Assembly (NCBI RefSeq): GCF_036898095.1
Contig: NC_090759.1
Coordinates: 17,975,853-18,039,852 of the forward strand
Source: Palaemon carinicauda
Lineage: Eukaryota > Arthropoda > Malacostraca > Decapoda > Palaemonidae
Direction of reading: 5' to 3'
Length of the DNA: 64,000 nucleotides
Below are positions 14,440-23,947 of the stretch, piece by piece (positions within the stretch are counted from its first letter, which is position 1; each line of letters begins with the position of its first letter). Both the position numbers and the translations under genes were made by a program. The notes beneath the pieces are model-generated. The model had not been told where the DNA came from, ran no database searches, and saw nothing but the letters and a program-made list of their open reading frames with translations.

Positions 14440-14544
14440 TATCATGTAGTCCCATGTAGCTATGAATAAAGGGCAGTCTCTACCTAGCACCCAAGCCATC
14501 AAGACCTGTCTTTTAATCACTGCAACCTCTTGCATATTATATCA
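14440..14544 (+). repeat. 5' LTR (105 bp)
   Basis: Identical to 19763-19867. It contains AATAAA at 14465-14470, the likely polyadenylation signal, and ends in TATATCA. The left boundary is set by where the two copies stop matching; TGTAG at 14445 could be the true TG start. At about 105 bp it is unusually short for a Gypsy LTR. Confidence 0.85.
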
Positions 14545-14558
14545 TGGTGGCAGCGTGG
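14545..14558 (+). promoter_or_regulatory. Candidate primer binding site
   Basis: TGGTGGCAGCGTGG directly follows the 5' LTR. A TGG start next to the LTR fits pairing with the CCA end of a host tRNA. Which tRNA is not determined. Confidence 0.55.
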
Positions 14559-15069
14559 TAACGCAACCCACGCCATTCCATCAACAAACCAGGACCATAG
14601 AGACACTTTACATACCTCTCCTGTCCGTAATAACTGAGAAGAGGACTCATAATCAGCCCAAGTTTATTACCAGCGGCCGCAGATGACGCCATTTTCACCC
14701 AAAGGCAACTAAACAAAGACTGTCATACCGGCCCAGATAACAACCGTACATAACTTATATCGTCAGAATATGGCATAGAATGGACATTAGTGCACTGTGA
14801 TTACAGTGAGAATTGTGAAGAAAGTTGTGAATAGATTACTTACAAGTATTTTGGCCATTGTTATCCGCGCACTACTTCACAAAATGAGCCAAACAACGAC
14901 GTACATTCAGCAGTGTAAACAAAACTGAAAACCGTGCCGACTACCAGTGACAAATTTTTGTAGTGATTTCCATACTCTTTATTATATGTCTCTTTTTGTG
15001 AACCGTAAACTGTGTTATTAATCCAATCACTATATATCTATTGTGTAACACTCGAAACCAAATCCAATC

Positions 15070-18000
15070 ATGGCCCAGCCTAAATGCCCAAGTATGGACT
15101 GGGCTCACCAGCCCCTGGCCGAGTCATTTCGTGCATTCAAGGCGCGCATGAACTTATACCTCGAAGACCAGGAAGTCACAGACCTGGGCAAGCAAGCAAC
15201 TAAAATCAAAATTGCCCTCGGCGATGAGGGCATGAGGCGTATCTTGGCGAGCGGCCTCACTGAACAGGAGCAACGTGTGCCGCAGAACATATGGAGGCTT
15301 ATTGAAAGTGAGGTTGATGCAACGGTCAAAATAAATTTCAGAGTTCACCGCCTCGAATTTGCAAATACCAAACAGAAACCTGCTGAAACAATCAGTCAAT
15401 TCCTGGCCAGACTCCGTGAAAAAGCGACAAAGTGCGAGTTTGAAGACAGAGAACTCAACGAACGACTTATCGAAATGACCATACTACGAACACAATTCGA
15501 AGAATTTCGGAAAGAACTCCTAACTAAACCGAAGGGATATGCTGTGAGCAACGTTCTAGAGAGAGGTCGGGAATACGAGGCCATTGCGGCCTCCACGGCA
15601 TCATTACGCTCCATACAGATGAGCTCTGAGAACACAAGTACAAGCCATACCAACGTGGATGCAATTCGAAGGGAAAGCAACGAGCCACGGAACAAACTAC
15701 AAACCACGGACAACCCCTGCTGGAACTGTGGGCTTAGCCATCCCATAAGGTCATGCCCCGCTTACAATGACAGATGCAGTGGTTGTGGCATCAAGGGGCA
15801 CTGGAAAAAGATGTGCCGCAAAACTGATGGAGGCAGAACAATGCCAGGAGACAACATGCAACAGACACAACGTCAGAGCAAGACAAGAGGGCGCTCCTAC
15901 CGACGGCCGAATCGGGCTCCTAACCACAGGCAACACGAAGTCATGGTTAATGAAAACCCTAATCTTGATGAAGAAACAGATTATATGCCAAACTTCGACA
16001 TGATAACGATATCCGACATAGGAGTGGCACTGAAACGAGAAGCATTCTCAAAGCTCATGGTCAAGCATGAAAACCCCCCAGCCTATGGGCCCCTGAAACT
16101 CAAAATCGACACTGGTTCCGGTGGCAATACGCTGCCCTTGCGGACATACAAGCAAATGTTTGGTGATGCACCCACCAGCCTCGTACTATCCCCAGAACCA
16201 TCAGTAAGACTAACATCATACAGTGGCGACAATATTCCCTGCCTAGGGTCACTAATGCTCAGCGTCCGCAAACTCGGCAACCCAGCATTCTCGCAAGAAA
16301 AGTTCTTCGTGGTTGATGTGTCTGGTCCAGCCATACTTGGCCTTCCCTCATGCCAAAAACTCGGTATTGTGGATATTAATGTCAACGACGTTACTGGAAT
16401 ACCTGAGCAACCAAGCCAACAAGGCCCTATTAGGTCAGTCGAACAACTAAAAGCACAATTCCCAGCACAGTTTGACTGTATCGGCAAACTAAAAGAGCCC
16501 GCGATGCTCCACCTCAAGGATGACGCGATACCTTTCTGTGATCCGCCCCGTAAGGTGAGTATCCACCTGAAGCCCCGCATCAAGTCCGAGCTTGACACTA
16601 TGGAGAAAGAGGGGGTTATCAGACGCGTAACGGCACACACAGACTGGTGTAGCAGCCTTGTGTATGTCACAAAACCCGATGGAAGCCTACGGATCTGCCT
16701 GGACCCCAAGCGGCTCAACCAAAACCTCAAAAGATGTCCCCACAAGATTCCCACTCTAGAAGAGATCAACCCGGTATTCTCCAAAGCGAAAGTGTTCTCC
16801 AAGCTAGACGCCAAAGCAGGCTACTGGAGTATACCGCTACATGAAGACTCACAACTACTGACAACGTTCCGAACACCACACGGCCGGTATTGTTGGACAA
16901 GGCTACCATTCGGGCTGAATGTAAGCCAGGACATATTTCAAGCCAGGATGGACTCCATCATCGAGAATCTCCCAGGTGTTGTTGGCATCGCTGATGACGT
17001 GGCAATATGTGGGAAAGACCAGTCGGAACACGACAAAAACCTGATGGGGTTCATGCAGCGTGCAGCCCAACACGGACTCAGCCTAAACTCGAAGAAATGC
17101 TCCATTTCAAAACCAGAAATCGAGTTTTTCGGAACACGCTATACCAGCAAGGGCATGATGCCAGACCCGTCAAAGGTACACGACCTGCATAGCATGCCGT
17201 CACCCTCCAATAAAGAGGAACTACAGAGATTTCTGGGAGTAATGACTTACCTCAGCCCCTATGTACCACATTACTCAGCTCAGTCACAAAGACTTCGAGA
17301 TCTGATCAAGGAAGATGTGCCCTTCCAATGGGAAGAAGACCATGAATCCACCTATCAACACCTGAAACGCCAAATAGCACCATCAAGCACGCTGTCTTAC
17401 TATGACCCAACTCGACCCGTGACTCTTGAAGTCGATGCATCGCAAAAAGGCCTCGGGGCGGCCCTCATCCAAGACGGGAAGGTAATAGCCTTCGCCAGCA
17501 AAGCCCTGACACCAACGCAGGCAAATTACAGCAATATCGAGCGAGAGGCCCTTGGACTAGTACACGGTGTGCAACGATTTCATACCTACCTATACGGAAG
17601 AGACTTCGAAGCTGTCACTGACCACAAACCCCTCGTTAATATCTGGGAGAAGCCACTTATCAGTGCCCCACCTAGACTACAACGTCTCTTCTTGAAACTG
17701 CAGGGGTATGACATGAGGGTCAAGTACAAGGAAGGACGAACCCTTGTACTCTCCGACGCCCTATCACGCCTTCCTAACCCACAAAATGACAAGGAAATCC
17801 CTTTGGATACACGAGTGGACGGACTGGAACTAGATGACATCGACGTGATATCAGTTGCACTCATAAAATTTGGTCCCCAAATTTTGGAAGAGGTCCGCCA
17901 TAGGTCTGACACCGACCCAGTGCTGCGCACTCTCAAGCATACTATCATCGAGGGTTGGCCTACCTCAGTAAAAGGCTGTCACCCCGATATCCGCCAGTTT

Positions 18001-18207
18001 TTCTCATACAGAGAATGCCTTGCCGTGGAAGACGGAGTCATATTCAAAGGGCGACAAGTTATCATCCCCAAAGAGGTCAGAGGCCGGGGTATTGGACCAG
18101 CTCCACCGGTCCCACCAAGGGATCACAAAAACACAAGCCCTGGCACGGGAGTGTGTATTCTGGCCCAACATCGCAAAGGATATAGAGGACAAGGTCAGGG
18201 CATGTGA
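15070..18207 (+). CDS. gag-pol: Gypsy Gag-protease-RT-RNase H polyprotein
   Basis: A 1045-codon frame beginning at the first ATG after the leader. Gag occupies about residues 1-260 and has two zinc knuckles: C217-x2-C-x3-H-x4-C229 and C236-x2-C-x4-H-x4-C249. The aspartic protease site is D347-T-G. RT has LDAKAGYWSIPL (D580) and the catalytic box as IADD (D642, D643), with I in place of the common Y. RNase H has D789, E826 in IEREAL and D851 in TDHKPL. Gag and Pol are in one frame, without a Gag stop. The frame leaves the integrase frame near 18082, so the last 40 or so residues are out-of-frame translation. Expected role: particle formation, polyprotein cleavage and reverse transcription of the element's RNA. 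Confidence 0.93.
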   Translation: MAQPKCPSMDWAHQPLAESFRAFKARMNLYLEDQEVTDLGKQATKIKIALGDEGMRRILASGLTEQEQRVPQNIWRLIESEVDATVKINFRVHRLEFANTKQKPAETISQFLARLREKATKCEFEDRELNERLIEMTILRTQFEEFRKELLTKPKGYAVSNVLERGREYEAIAASTASLRSIQMSSENTSTSHTNVDAIRRESNEPRNKLQTTDNPCWNCGLSHPIRSCPAYNDRCSGCGIKGHWKKMCRKTDGGRTMPGDNMQQTQRQSKTRGRSYRRPNRAPNHRQHEVMVNENPNLDEETDYMPNFDMITISDIGVALKREAFSKLMVKHENPPAYGPLKLKIDTGSGGNTLPLRTYKQMFGDAPTSLVLSPEPSVRLTSYSGDNIPCLGSLMLSVRKLGNPAFSQEKFFVVDVSGPAILGLPSCQKLGIVDINVNDVTGIPEQPSQQGPIRSVEQLKAQFPAQFDCIGKLKEPAMLHLKDDAIPFCDPPRKVSIHLKPRIKSELDTMEKEGVIRRVTAHTDWCSSLVYVTKPDGSLRICLDPKRLNQNLKRCPHKIPTLEEINPVFSKAKVFSKLDAKAGYWSIPLHEDSQLLTTFRTPHGRYCWTRLPFGLNVSQDIFQARMDSIIENLPGVVGIADDVAICGKDQSEHDKNLMGFMQRAAQHGLSLNSKKCSISKPEIEFFGTRYTSKGMMPDPSKVHDLHSMPSPSNKEELQRFLGVMTYLSPYVPHYSAQSQRLRDLIKEDVPFQWEEDHESTYQHLKRQIAPSSTLSYYDPTRPVTLEVDASQKGLGAALIQDGKVIAFASKALTPTQANYSNIEREALGLVHGVQRFHTYLYGRDFEAVTDHKPLVNIWEKPLISAPPRLQRLFLKLQGYDMRVKYKEGRTLVLSDALSRLPNPQNDKEIPLDTRVDGLELDDIDVISVALIKFGPQILEEVRHRSDTDPVLRTLKHTIIEGWPTSVKGCHPDIRQFFSYRECLAVEDGVIFKGRQVIIPKEVRGRGIGPAPPVPPRDHKNTSPGTGVCILAQHRKGYRGQGQGM

Positions 18208-19222
18208 CATATGCCAGAAGTACCAGCCCCAGCAAAGTCCTAGTGAAACCACGCATCATGACATTCCCCCAATGCCCTGGTTCAAAGTCGCTTCGGACAT
18301 CTTCCAAATTGGCCACAAGACATATCTGATCACAACTGATTATTTCACAAAATTCCCGATAGTCACCGAACTAAAAAACCTGTCATCTGAAAGTGTGGCC
18401 AACCACCTCAAATTCCTGTGTTCGCTGTTCGGATGCCCCAAAACCCTGGTCTCAGACAACGGACCTCAATACACGGGAGCAGCCATGAGGGACTTCACAA
18501 AAGCCTGGGGTATTGAGCACATCACATCAAGCCCACATTACCCTCAGTCCAATGGCCTCGCGGAGCGCGCAGTTGGAACATGCAAGGCGATTATCAAAAA
18601 ATGCCTTGAGACAGGCGGTGATATGCATACTGCATTACTCCACTTACGGGCCACCCCGATCGACAATAAGACAACCAGCCCCGCAGAGCTCATGTTTGGT
18701 CGCCATGTGACCACTGACCTACCAGGCAGATACGAACCACATCTCGCACACATCACGACCCGCAACCACCTCCAGGACCGCCTGGGACCAAATCGGACAC
18801 AACGGCACTTCACAGACCTCCAACCCGAACAACCAGTCCGAATATTCGACAAGGCCTGCCACACATGGGTGCCAGGCAGAGTGGTACGTAAGTCAGAAGA
18901 ACCCCAATCATACATTGTGGAAGCCCAAAACGGAGCGTGTCTCAGGAGGAACCGGTCCCACATCCGTCCGACACCGCTCGCGACAAACACAGAACCGCCC
19001 AACACCCGGCAGCAGGCTCCAACATCATCAGCACAGCCTCCACCACGACCCGCCGATATATCGCTGCCGCCACCTAGTGAGACCGAAATAACCCACCAAA
19101 GACCCACAACTAGTGATAACTGTACAGACCCGACAGCGGTGTATACCAAGTCAGGCCGGCTGGTGAAAACCCCATCCAGATATATTGAAAGTAACGCAGT
19201 CACATACTGTAAATTCCCATAA
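18083..19222 (+). CDS. Gypsy integrase, shifted frame
   Basis: Continues pol in the second frame; an ATG at 18020 exists, but protein similarity begins only after the frame offset near 18082. The zinc-binding HHCC region has H at 18104 and 18113 and C at 18203 and 18212. The catalytic core has D in SDIF (18296), D in SDNGPQ (18455) and E in LAERAV (18563), which gives the DD35E spacing. The C-terminal part is proline-rich (PPNTRQ, PPPRPADISLPPP) and ends SRYIESNAVTYCKFP at 19222. No chromodomain was recognised. It would insert the DNA copy into the genome. The offset could be a disabling one-base indel or a programmed shift; a site this deep inside pol is unusual for programmed shifting. Confidence 0.9.
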   Translation, partial: AGVLDQLHRSHQGITKTQALARECVFWPNIAKDIEDKVRACDICQKYQPQQSPSETTHHDIPPMPWFKVASDIFQIGHKTYLITTDYFTKFPIVTELKNLSSESVANHLKFLCSLFGCPKTLVSDNGPQYTGAAMRDFTKAWGIEHITSSPHYPQSNGLAERAVGTCKAIIKKCLETGGDMHTALLHLRATPIDNKTTSPAELMFGRHVTTDLPGRYEPHLAHITTRNHLQDRLGPNRTQRHFTDLQPEQPVRIFDKACHTWVPGRVVRKSEEPQSYIVEAQNGACLRRNRSHIRPTPLATNTEPPNTRQQAPTSSAQPPPRPADISLPPPSETEITHQRPTTSDNCTDPTAVYTKSGRLVKTPSRYIESNAVTYCKFP

Positions 19223-19748
19223 AGTGTTAAGTTAAATAATAATATACAACTCCCCCCCCCCCCCCGTTTCATTACCGAAAATTCTGAGAGGTCGTTACCA
19301 GAGTTTGAAACTCAAGAAAAGTTATCAGTCTCAGGACTGATAAGTGATTCAGAATAATGAATTTTATTTGAAAATTTACGAGTCTCGGACTGGAGAACAG
19401 GCTCCATTTCGAACACTCGTTACATGTGTATCAGGTTTCCATTTTGTTTTAATATATTTTGGGTGTTGTTCTTTGCATCAAAAAAAAAAAAAAAAAATAT
19501 ATATAATTAGCCATTTATTTTCATATTCATGACTGCCCTGCTGTAACCAACACTATTCTGACCAAAGTCTGCAAAGATAATAGCTATTATGTTTATATTA
19601 TTATCCACAATCACAAATTGTACTATGCATGTTTATTGTGAAGGGATGAAAACAATGGAATACGTTTGAATATGGAACTTTCATCGTTTATTTCTTTGTA
19701 CTTATATGCCAGATTGGTTATTATGTGTAATCAATTCTTTGTATGTGA
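19223..19748 (+). other. 3' untranslated part of the Gypsy element
   Basis: Holds a poly-C run at about 19252-19265 and a poly-A run at about 19480-19497. No envelope-like frame is present. Confidence 0.8.
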
Positions 19749-19762
19749 TAAGGGGGATGTGG
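19749..19762 (+). promoter_or_regulatory. Polypurine tract
   Basis: The purine-rich TAAGGGGGATGTGG lies immediately before the 3' LTR, the position expected for priming of plus-strand DNA. Confidence 0.75.
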
Positions 19763-19867
19763 TATCATGTAGTCCCATGTAGCTATGAATAAAGGGCAGT
19801 CTCTACCTAGCACCCAAGCCATCAAGACCTGTCTTTTAATCACTGCAACCTCTTGCATATTATATCA
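19763..19867 (+). repeat. 3' LTR (105 bp)
   Basis: Base-for-base the same as 14440-14544. It is followed directly by AC/AT repeats and then the second copy of the 213-bp flanking repeat. Confidence 0.88.
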
Positions 19868-19897
19868 ACACACACATATATATATATATATATATAT

Positions 19898-20110
19898 TCT
19901 TTTTCACCGTTATCCCTACATTAAGGGCTCCGTTGCCTGATGGGCCCCCTAATTGCATCAGGCATGGCTTATAATTTGGCATTGTTTTTACGATAGCATG
20001 CCCTTGCAGTCATCAACCACAGTTATTGGCGGTAGGCCTAACCTTTGACTTAATAGTACAACTACAAGGCGGCAGTTTCTACATTTACTGGCAGTGGGCC
20101 TAACCTTCTG
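19898..20110 (+). repeat. 213-bp flanking repeat, right copy
   Basis: Second copy of 14225-14437. Here the sequence continues as CTAAATAGCAAGACC and probably represents the uninterrupted original locus. Confidence 0.9.
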
Positions 20111-20189
20111 CTAAATAGCAAGACCGCAAGGCAGCAACTGTCCTTTCAGTCGCTTTCTATGGCCCGCAGGAAGTATGGTGGTAGTATTC

Positions 20190-20377
<188 letters not shown>

Positions 20378-20399
20378 GTATATATTATATAAGATGGCG

Positions 20400-21430
20400 A
20401 TAAGCTCAACAGAGTTCAAATGGATGGGTGCTGGCTACTTTGGCCTTTTCCTCTTTATTATTAATGGAGACTAGGGCATAATAACTTATGTATAGATCGA
20501 TTAAAATGTAGACACTATTTCGGAGTCTAAGTCCGTTGTTCACCTTTGGGAGACTGATGGAAAGTTATTGCACGCGAGTTGATTTCAATAGCTTTGGAGA
20601 GTTTTCTGTGTTTTTGCGATGGCGTATTCAACAACTGTTTTTTCTACCCAATTAAAGCCTCCAAATATTTATGCACAAATTCCCTTCAGTTCGAGCATGC
20701 CTATCGTCACAAGAAGACGTCCCCAATTGGGAGGTACAATCTATTTCGGTAACTGATTATGTTGAAATATTCTCCATTCATTATATAGCTATTATTGCTC
20801 ATCTGAAAATAAAAAACATCCTCGGAATAATGACCCCCGTGGTTGGCGTGCGCAGCTCATCTACGTATCACATGCCAGAACAAAGGACCCATGAAATTAG
20901 GTTTATTTGCAAGGGAAGCGATCCATCTGAGGGATGTGATATAAATTATAAGTAATTATGATGCTTTAATATAGAGGCACTTACATGAATCATATATTTT
21001 TCTAATTAGTTATCTTGTGTTTTTTATGTATTTCTGAACATTATCATTTCTGCAAATCATTTGTTTTTAGCGTTTCCCCAAACAAAACCCAGGTTTCCCA
21101 CTATGATCCCTCATAATTGTTTTCATAAGGAAAGTTAGTAAACTCAGGAACGGGTGGTTTGACACAATATTCATGGTCAGAAATGGATAAACACAAGATA
21201 CCAAGTAAAATACATGTAGTCCATGTATTTGTCTATCAAATAAAGAATCACATATTTACCATAATAAATATACAAATCTAACATTCCAAAGACACTCTTT
21301 CCGAGCGATTAAAAAGACCAATCGCTCCAGACTTTCGCTACCGTTCTAACCGATGTAACAAAAATAAAACTGTAAACAAAAACTTACAATTGTTCCAACA
21401 GTCTTCTTTGCTAGAAACAATCATTACACT
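20400..21430. other. No supported gene
   Basis: A 94-codon frame at 20671-20955 shows no recognisable domain or flanking splice sites, and I treat it as chance. Nothing else was seen. Confidence 0.4.
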
Positions 21431-21434
21431 AACT

Positions 21435-21436
<2 letters not shown>

Positions 21437-21492
<56 letters not shown>
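21437..21492. repeat. (CT)n microsatellite
   Basis: About 28 uninterrupted CT dinucleotides. Confidence 0.95.
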
Positions 21493-21495
<3 letters not shown>

Positions 21496-21859
21496 AAGAG
21501 GAAGAATTTGGCATGCAAAAAACAAACGAAATTGAAACAATAAACTAAAATTGATCCTCCAGATTGTCTCACATACACCTACTCAATTCTGTCTACGTTG
21601 ATGGACTTTTTTCATTGACTTCCTTTATTACTTCATACATTAACATTTGAACATACACGGTGACATTACATATCATTATCTCAAACCCAACTCGGTAAAT
21701 ATCTATTTCTAAAAATTAATCCCAAAGACGTTATTCAAGAGCCTGGCAAGGACCCCCGCCCCGAAAAAAACCCTATCTCTTCTCTTTTCCTAGGGGTCTT
21801 GCTGTAAGGGCCTACATTAACTAATGAAAAAAAATAAAATCATAAGCCATAGACTTTTT

Positions 21860-22350
21860 CAAAGTAAAAGTTTCCCAGCAACCAAAGGGAGTTAAGAGGT
21901 GTTCTTGGGCTCGTTGGAAAGGTCTCGAGGTCCCGCGACATATCGGGGGTGTGGCGATGGGCGTACACCTCCCTATATGGGGTAGGGAAGCATAAATAAG
22001 GGGTATGTGTATCTCAGGAACTACGAGAAGTAATGAGGTGTTCTTGGTGTCATTGAAAAGGTCTCGAGGTCCTGTGTATGGCAATGGGGGAGATGAGTGT
22101 ACTACGACAAGGTATAAGGGGTAAAGACATGAAGTCATGAAAATAAGGAGTATACATATCTCAGCAACCACAAGGAGTAAAGAGGTGTTCTCGGGCTCGT
22201 TGGAAAGGTCCCGAGGTCCAAAGTATGGCGGTGGAGGAGATAAGTGCACTACGTCAAGGTATAAGGGACAGGACGCGAAAATAAGGGTTATGCGTAACTC
22301 AGGAACCACAAACAATTAAGAGGTGTTCTTAGGCTCGTTGGAAAGGTCTA
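21860..22350. repeat. Tandem repeat of about 140 bp, 3.5 copies
   Basis: The block GTGTTCTTGGGCTCGTTGG recurs at about 21899, 22038, 22185 and 22323 (spacings near 139, 147 and 138). Each is followed by GGTC-rich sequence and later by a CTCAGGAAC-like motif. Copies differ by substitutions and small indels. Confidence 0.85.
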
Positions 22351-22556
22351 AAAAGGCACGTTGTATATAGCACCCAAACCAACTCTTAGCCACCCTTTTG
22401 GGGCGGTGATCCCAAAACAGCGTTTGGGGTGACATTCTCACTTAATAACAAACTATATATTTCCAAAAGGCCAATTCTGTCTCCACTACCTACCTTTGCA
22501 TTTAAATCCCCTAGCATAACCAATCTCCCATATATGATCAAGAGCAATATGTCTGG

Positions 22557-22559
<3 letters not shown>

Positions 22560-22608
<49 letters not shown>

Positions 22609-22633
22609 TATATATATATATATATACTATATA

Positions 22634-22692
<59 letters not shown>

Positions 22693-22796
22693 GTGTGTGT
22701 GTATTACATATACATATACTATATATCATATATTTATAAATAAATACATATATGTATATAAATGTATATATTCAGTATATATATTATATATGTGTG
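22560..22796. repeat. (AT)n microsatellite complex
   Basis: AT arrays with interruptions and a short GT block. It is contiguous with the A+T-rich tail of the interspersed repeat that follows on the minus strand. Confidence 0.95.
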
Positions 22797-23008
22797 TCCT
22801 TCCAGTCTCGTTCGGTGAAAGAAGACAAAGTATTCATACCCAGGTGAAAGGGAGTACCCGAGAGGTACACTTGGAAACCATAATCTCCCACAAATTGACA
22901 AACTTCTGGGTTGTAACTGGGATAGAGGAAGGGTTGGGAAGGGTTGAATTTGTGTGTGAGAAATCTAGCCACATATATGACGACCATTATTTCTGAAGGG
23001 TTACAAAC
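22797..23008 (-). mobile_element. Short interspersed repeat (family S1), minus copy
   Basis: Read on the minus strand it begins near GGTCGTCATATATGTGG and runs through ATTCAACCCTTCCCAAC. It then has GTGGGAGATTATGG, AAGTGTACCTCTCGG and CACCTGGGTATG, ending at an (AT)n array. The same order of blocks appears on the plus strand at 49285-49475 and 51175-51450. No RNA polymerase III boxes could be confirmed, so its class is unknown; it may be a SINE-like or MITE-like family. Confidence 0.7.
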
Positions 23009-23141
23009 ACTAGTATATTCATATTCGTCAATTTAAACAGGCCCTTTCTTTCACTTACATTCTCTTACCAAGTTCCTCACTTTTGGTGAATTACGTACTA
23101 GATATTTAGACATCAGTGGTAGGTTGCATCCGACCTTATAA

Positions 23142-23399
23142 AGCTTGTCGCACACTGAGCCGGAACAGAACCGCCCCTTAAGCCACCGAAGCCTCAGAAC
23201 AGAACAGAAACGACGTCCAGCGCACACACTGAGCCAGAAGCCACAGAACGGAACCAACGCAGAATTTTAAATAAACGAAGGAAGTTTTCCTTAATCATAA
23301 CTGAGTTTTTATTTAATTGATGTTACAATGATTAAATATTCTGTATATCAATCTTTCATCGAATCCATAAGCCAGATGTTTATATGTTTTCAAAAAAGA

Positions 23400-23449
<50 letters not shown>

Positions 23450-23542
23450 TGATTAATAATCACTCCAATATTCATTGTTTTAAATCATAACTTCACATCA
23501 TTGTTATTAAAGTACATTCGTCAAATTTCTGACGTCAGTAAA

Positions 23543-23581
<39 letters not shown>

Positions 23582-23944
23582 CACTCCTAAAATCTTTGTG
23601 TTAAATCATATGGTTACATCATTGTTATTAAAATACATTCGTCAAATTTCTGACATTAGAAAAATATTGGTTGCTATTACACTAACCTCCGAATTCCTCA
23701 GCAACCCTCTCCAAAACCACCGCTGCAGTCGTTCTGCGCATGCGTAGCCTGTCAGACGCCACCGACGCTTTAGAAAAAATATCTTTCAAAGAATACTGTG
23801 TCGGTTCCGTTATGTTCTGGCGCGTCAGTTCCGTTCTGTTCTAGCCCAGTGTGCGCAGCCAGGTAAGAATGCATGCTTTCGATTTCTATCGGACGTTTCG
23901 GTTCTGATCGGGTGGTTCCGTTCGGGCTCAGTGTGCGGCAAGCT
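23142..23944. mobile_element. PIF/Harbinger-type MITE (non-autonomous DNA transposon)
   Basis: Terminal inverted repeats of about 35 bp start AGCTTG and continue as CGCACACTGAGCC. The two ends match at about 32 of 36 positions. Both sides carry the 3-bp sequence TAA (23139-23141 and 23945-23947), the target duplication typical of PIF/Harbinger (TWA). Inner inverted copies of the CACTGAGCC/GAACGGAACC blocks lie near 23225 and 23800-23860. The middle has a roughly 130-bp tandem duplication. No transposase frame is present, so it would depend on an enzyme supplied elsewhere. Confidence 0.8.
23400..23668. repeat. Tandem duplication (about 130 bp) inside the MITE
   Basis: Each copy begins with an (AAT)n tract (23402-23447 and 23543-23580). 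A shared segment follows, containing TCATTGTTATTAAA and CATTCGTCAAATTTCTGAC. The copies differ by scattered substitutions. Confidence 0.85.
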
Positions 23945-23947
23945 TAA

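Larger units (their letters stand above)
14440..19867 (+). mobile_element. Ty3/Gypsy LTR retrotransposon, complete in structure
   Basis: Two identical direct repeats of 105 bp (14440-14544 and 19763-19867) bound a 5.2-kb interior. The order is LTR, candidate primer binding site, 5' leader, gag-protease-RT-RNase H frame, integrase frame, 3' leader, polypurine tract, LTR. This domain order (integrase last) defines Ty3/Gypsy (Metaviridae). There is no envelope frame. Sequence style resembles the K02A2.6-like Gypsy elements common in invertebrates. Identical LTRs suggest a recent insertion, although 105 bp is too short for a precise age. The reading frame is broken once near 18082. No short target-site duplication could be recognised, because the flanks are rearranged. 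Confidence 0.95.

Noticed and set aside
14225..14544. A longer LTR made of the 213-bp repeat plus the 105-bp repeat
   Set aside because: The order is repeat-LTR on the left but LTR-microsatellite-repeat on the right, so they cannot form one direct terminal repeat.
16083..16814. 243-codon minus-strand frame (and others) opposite Gypsy pol
   Set aside because: Shadow of the strongly coding plus strand; no recognisable domain.
18544..19272. 242-codon minus-strand frame opposite the integrase
   Set aside because: Shadow frame. The plus strand shows the HHCC and DD35E motifs.
22137..22319. Frames on both strands of the 140-bp tandem repeat
   Set aside because: They follow the repeat and have no domain; the unit length is not constant or a multiple of three.
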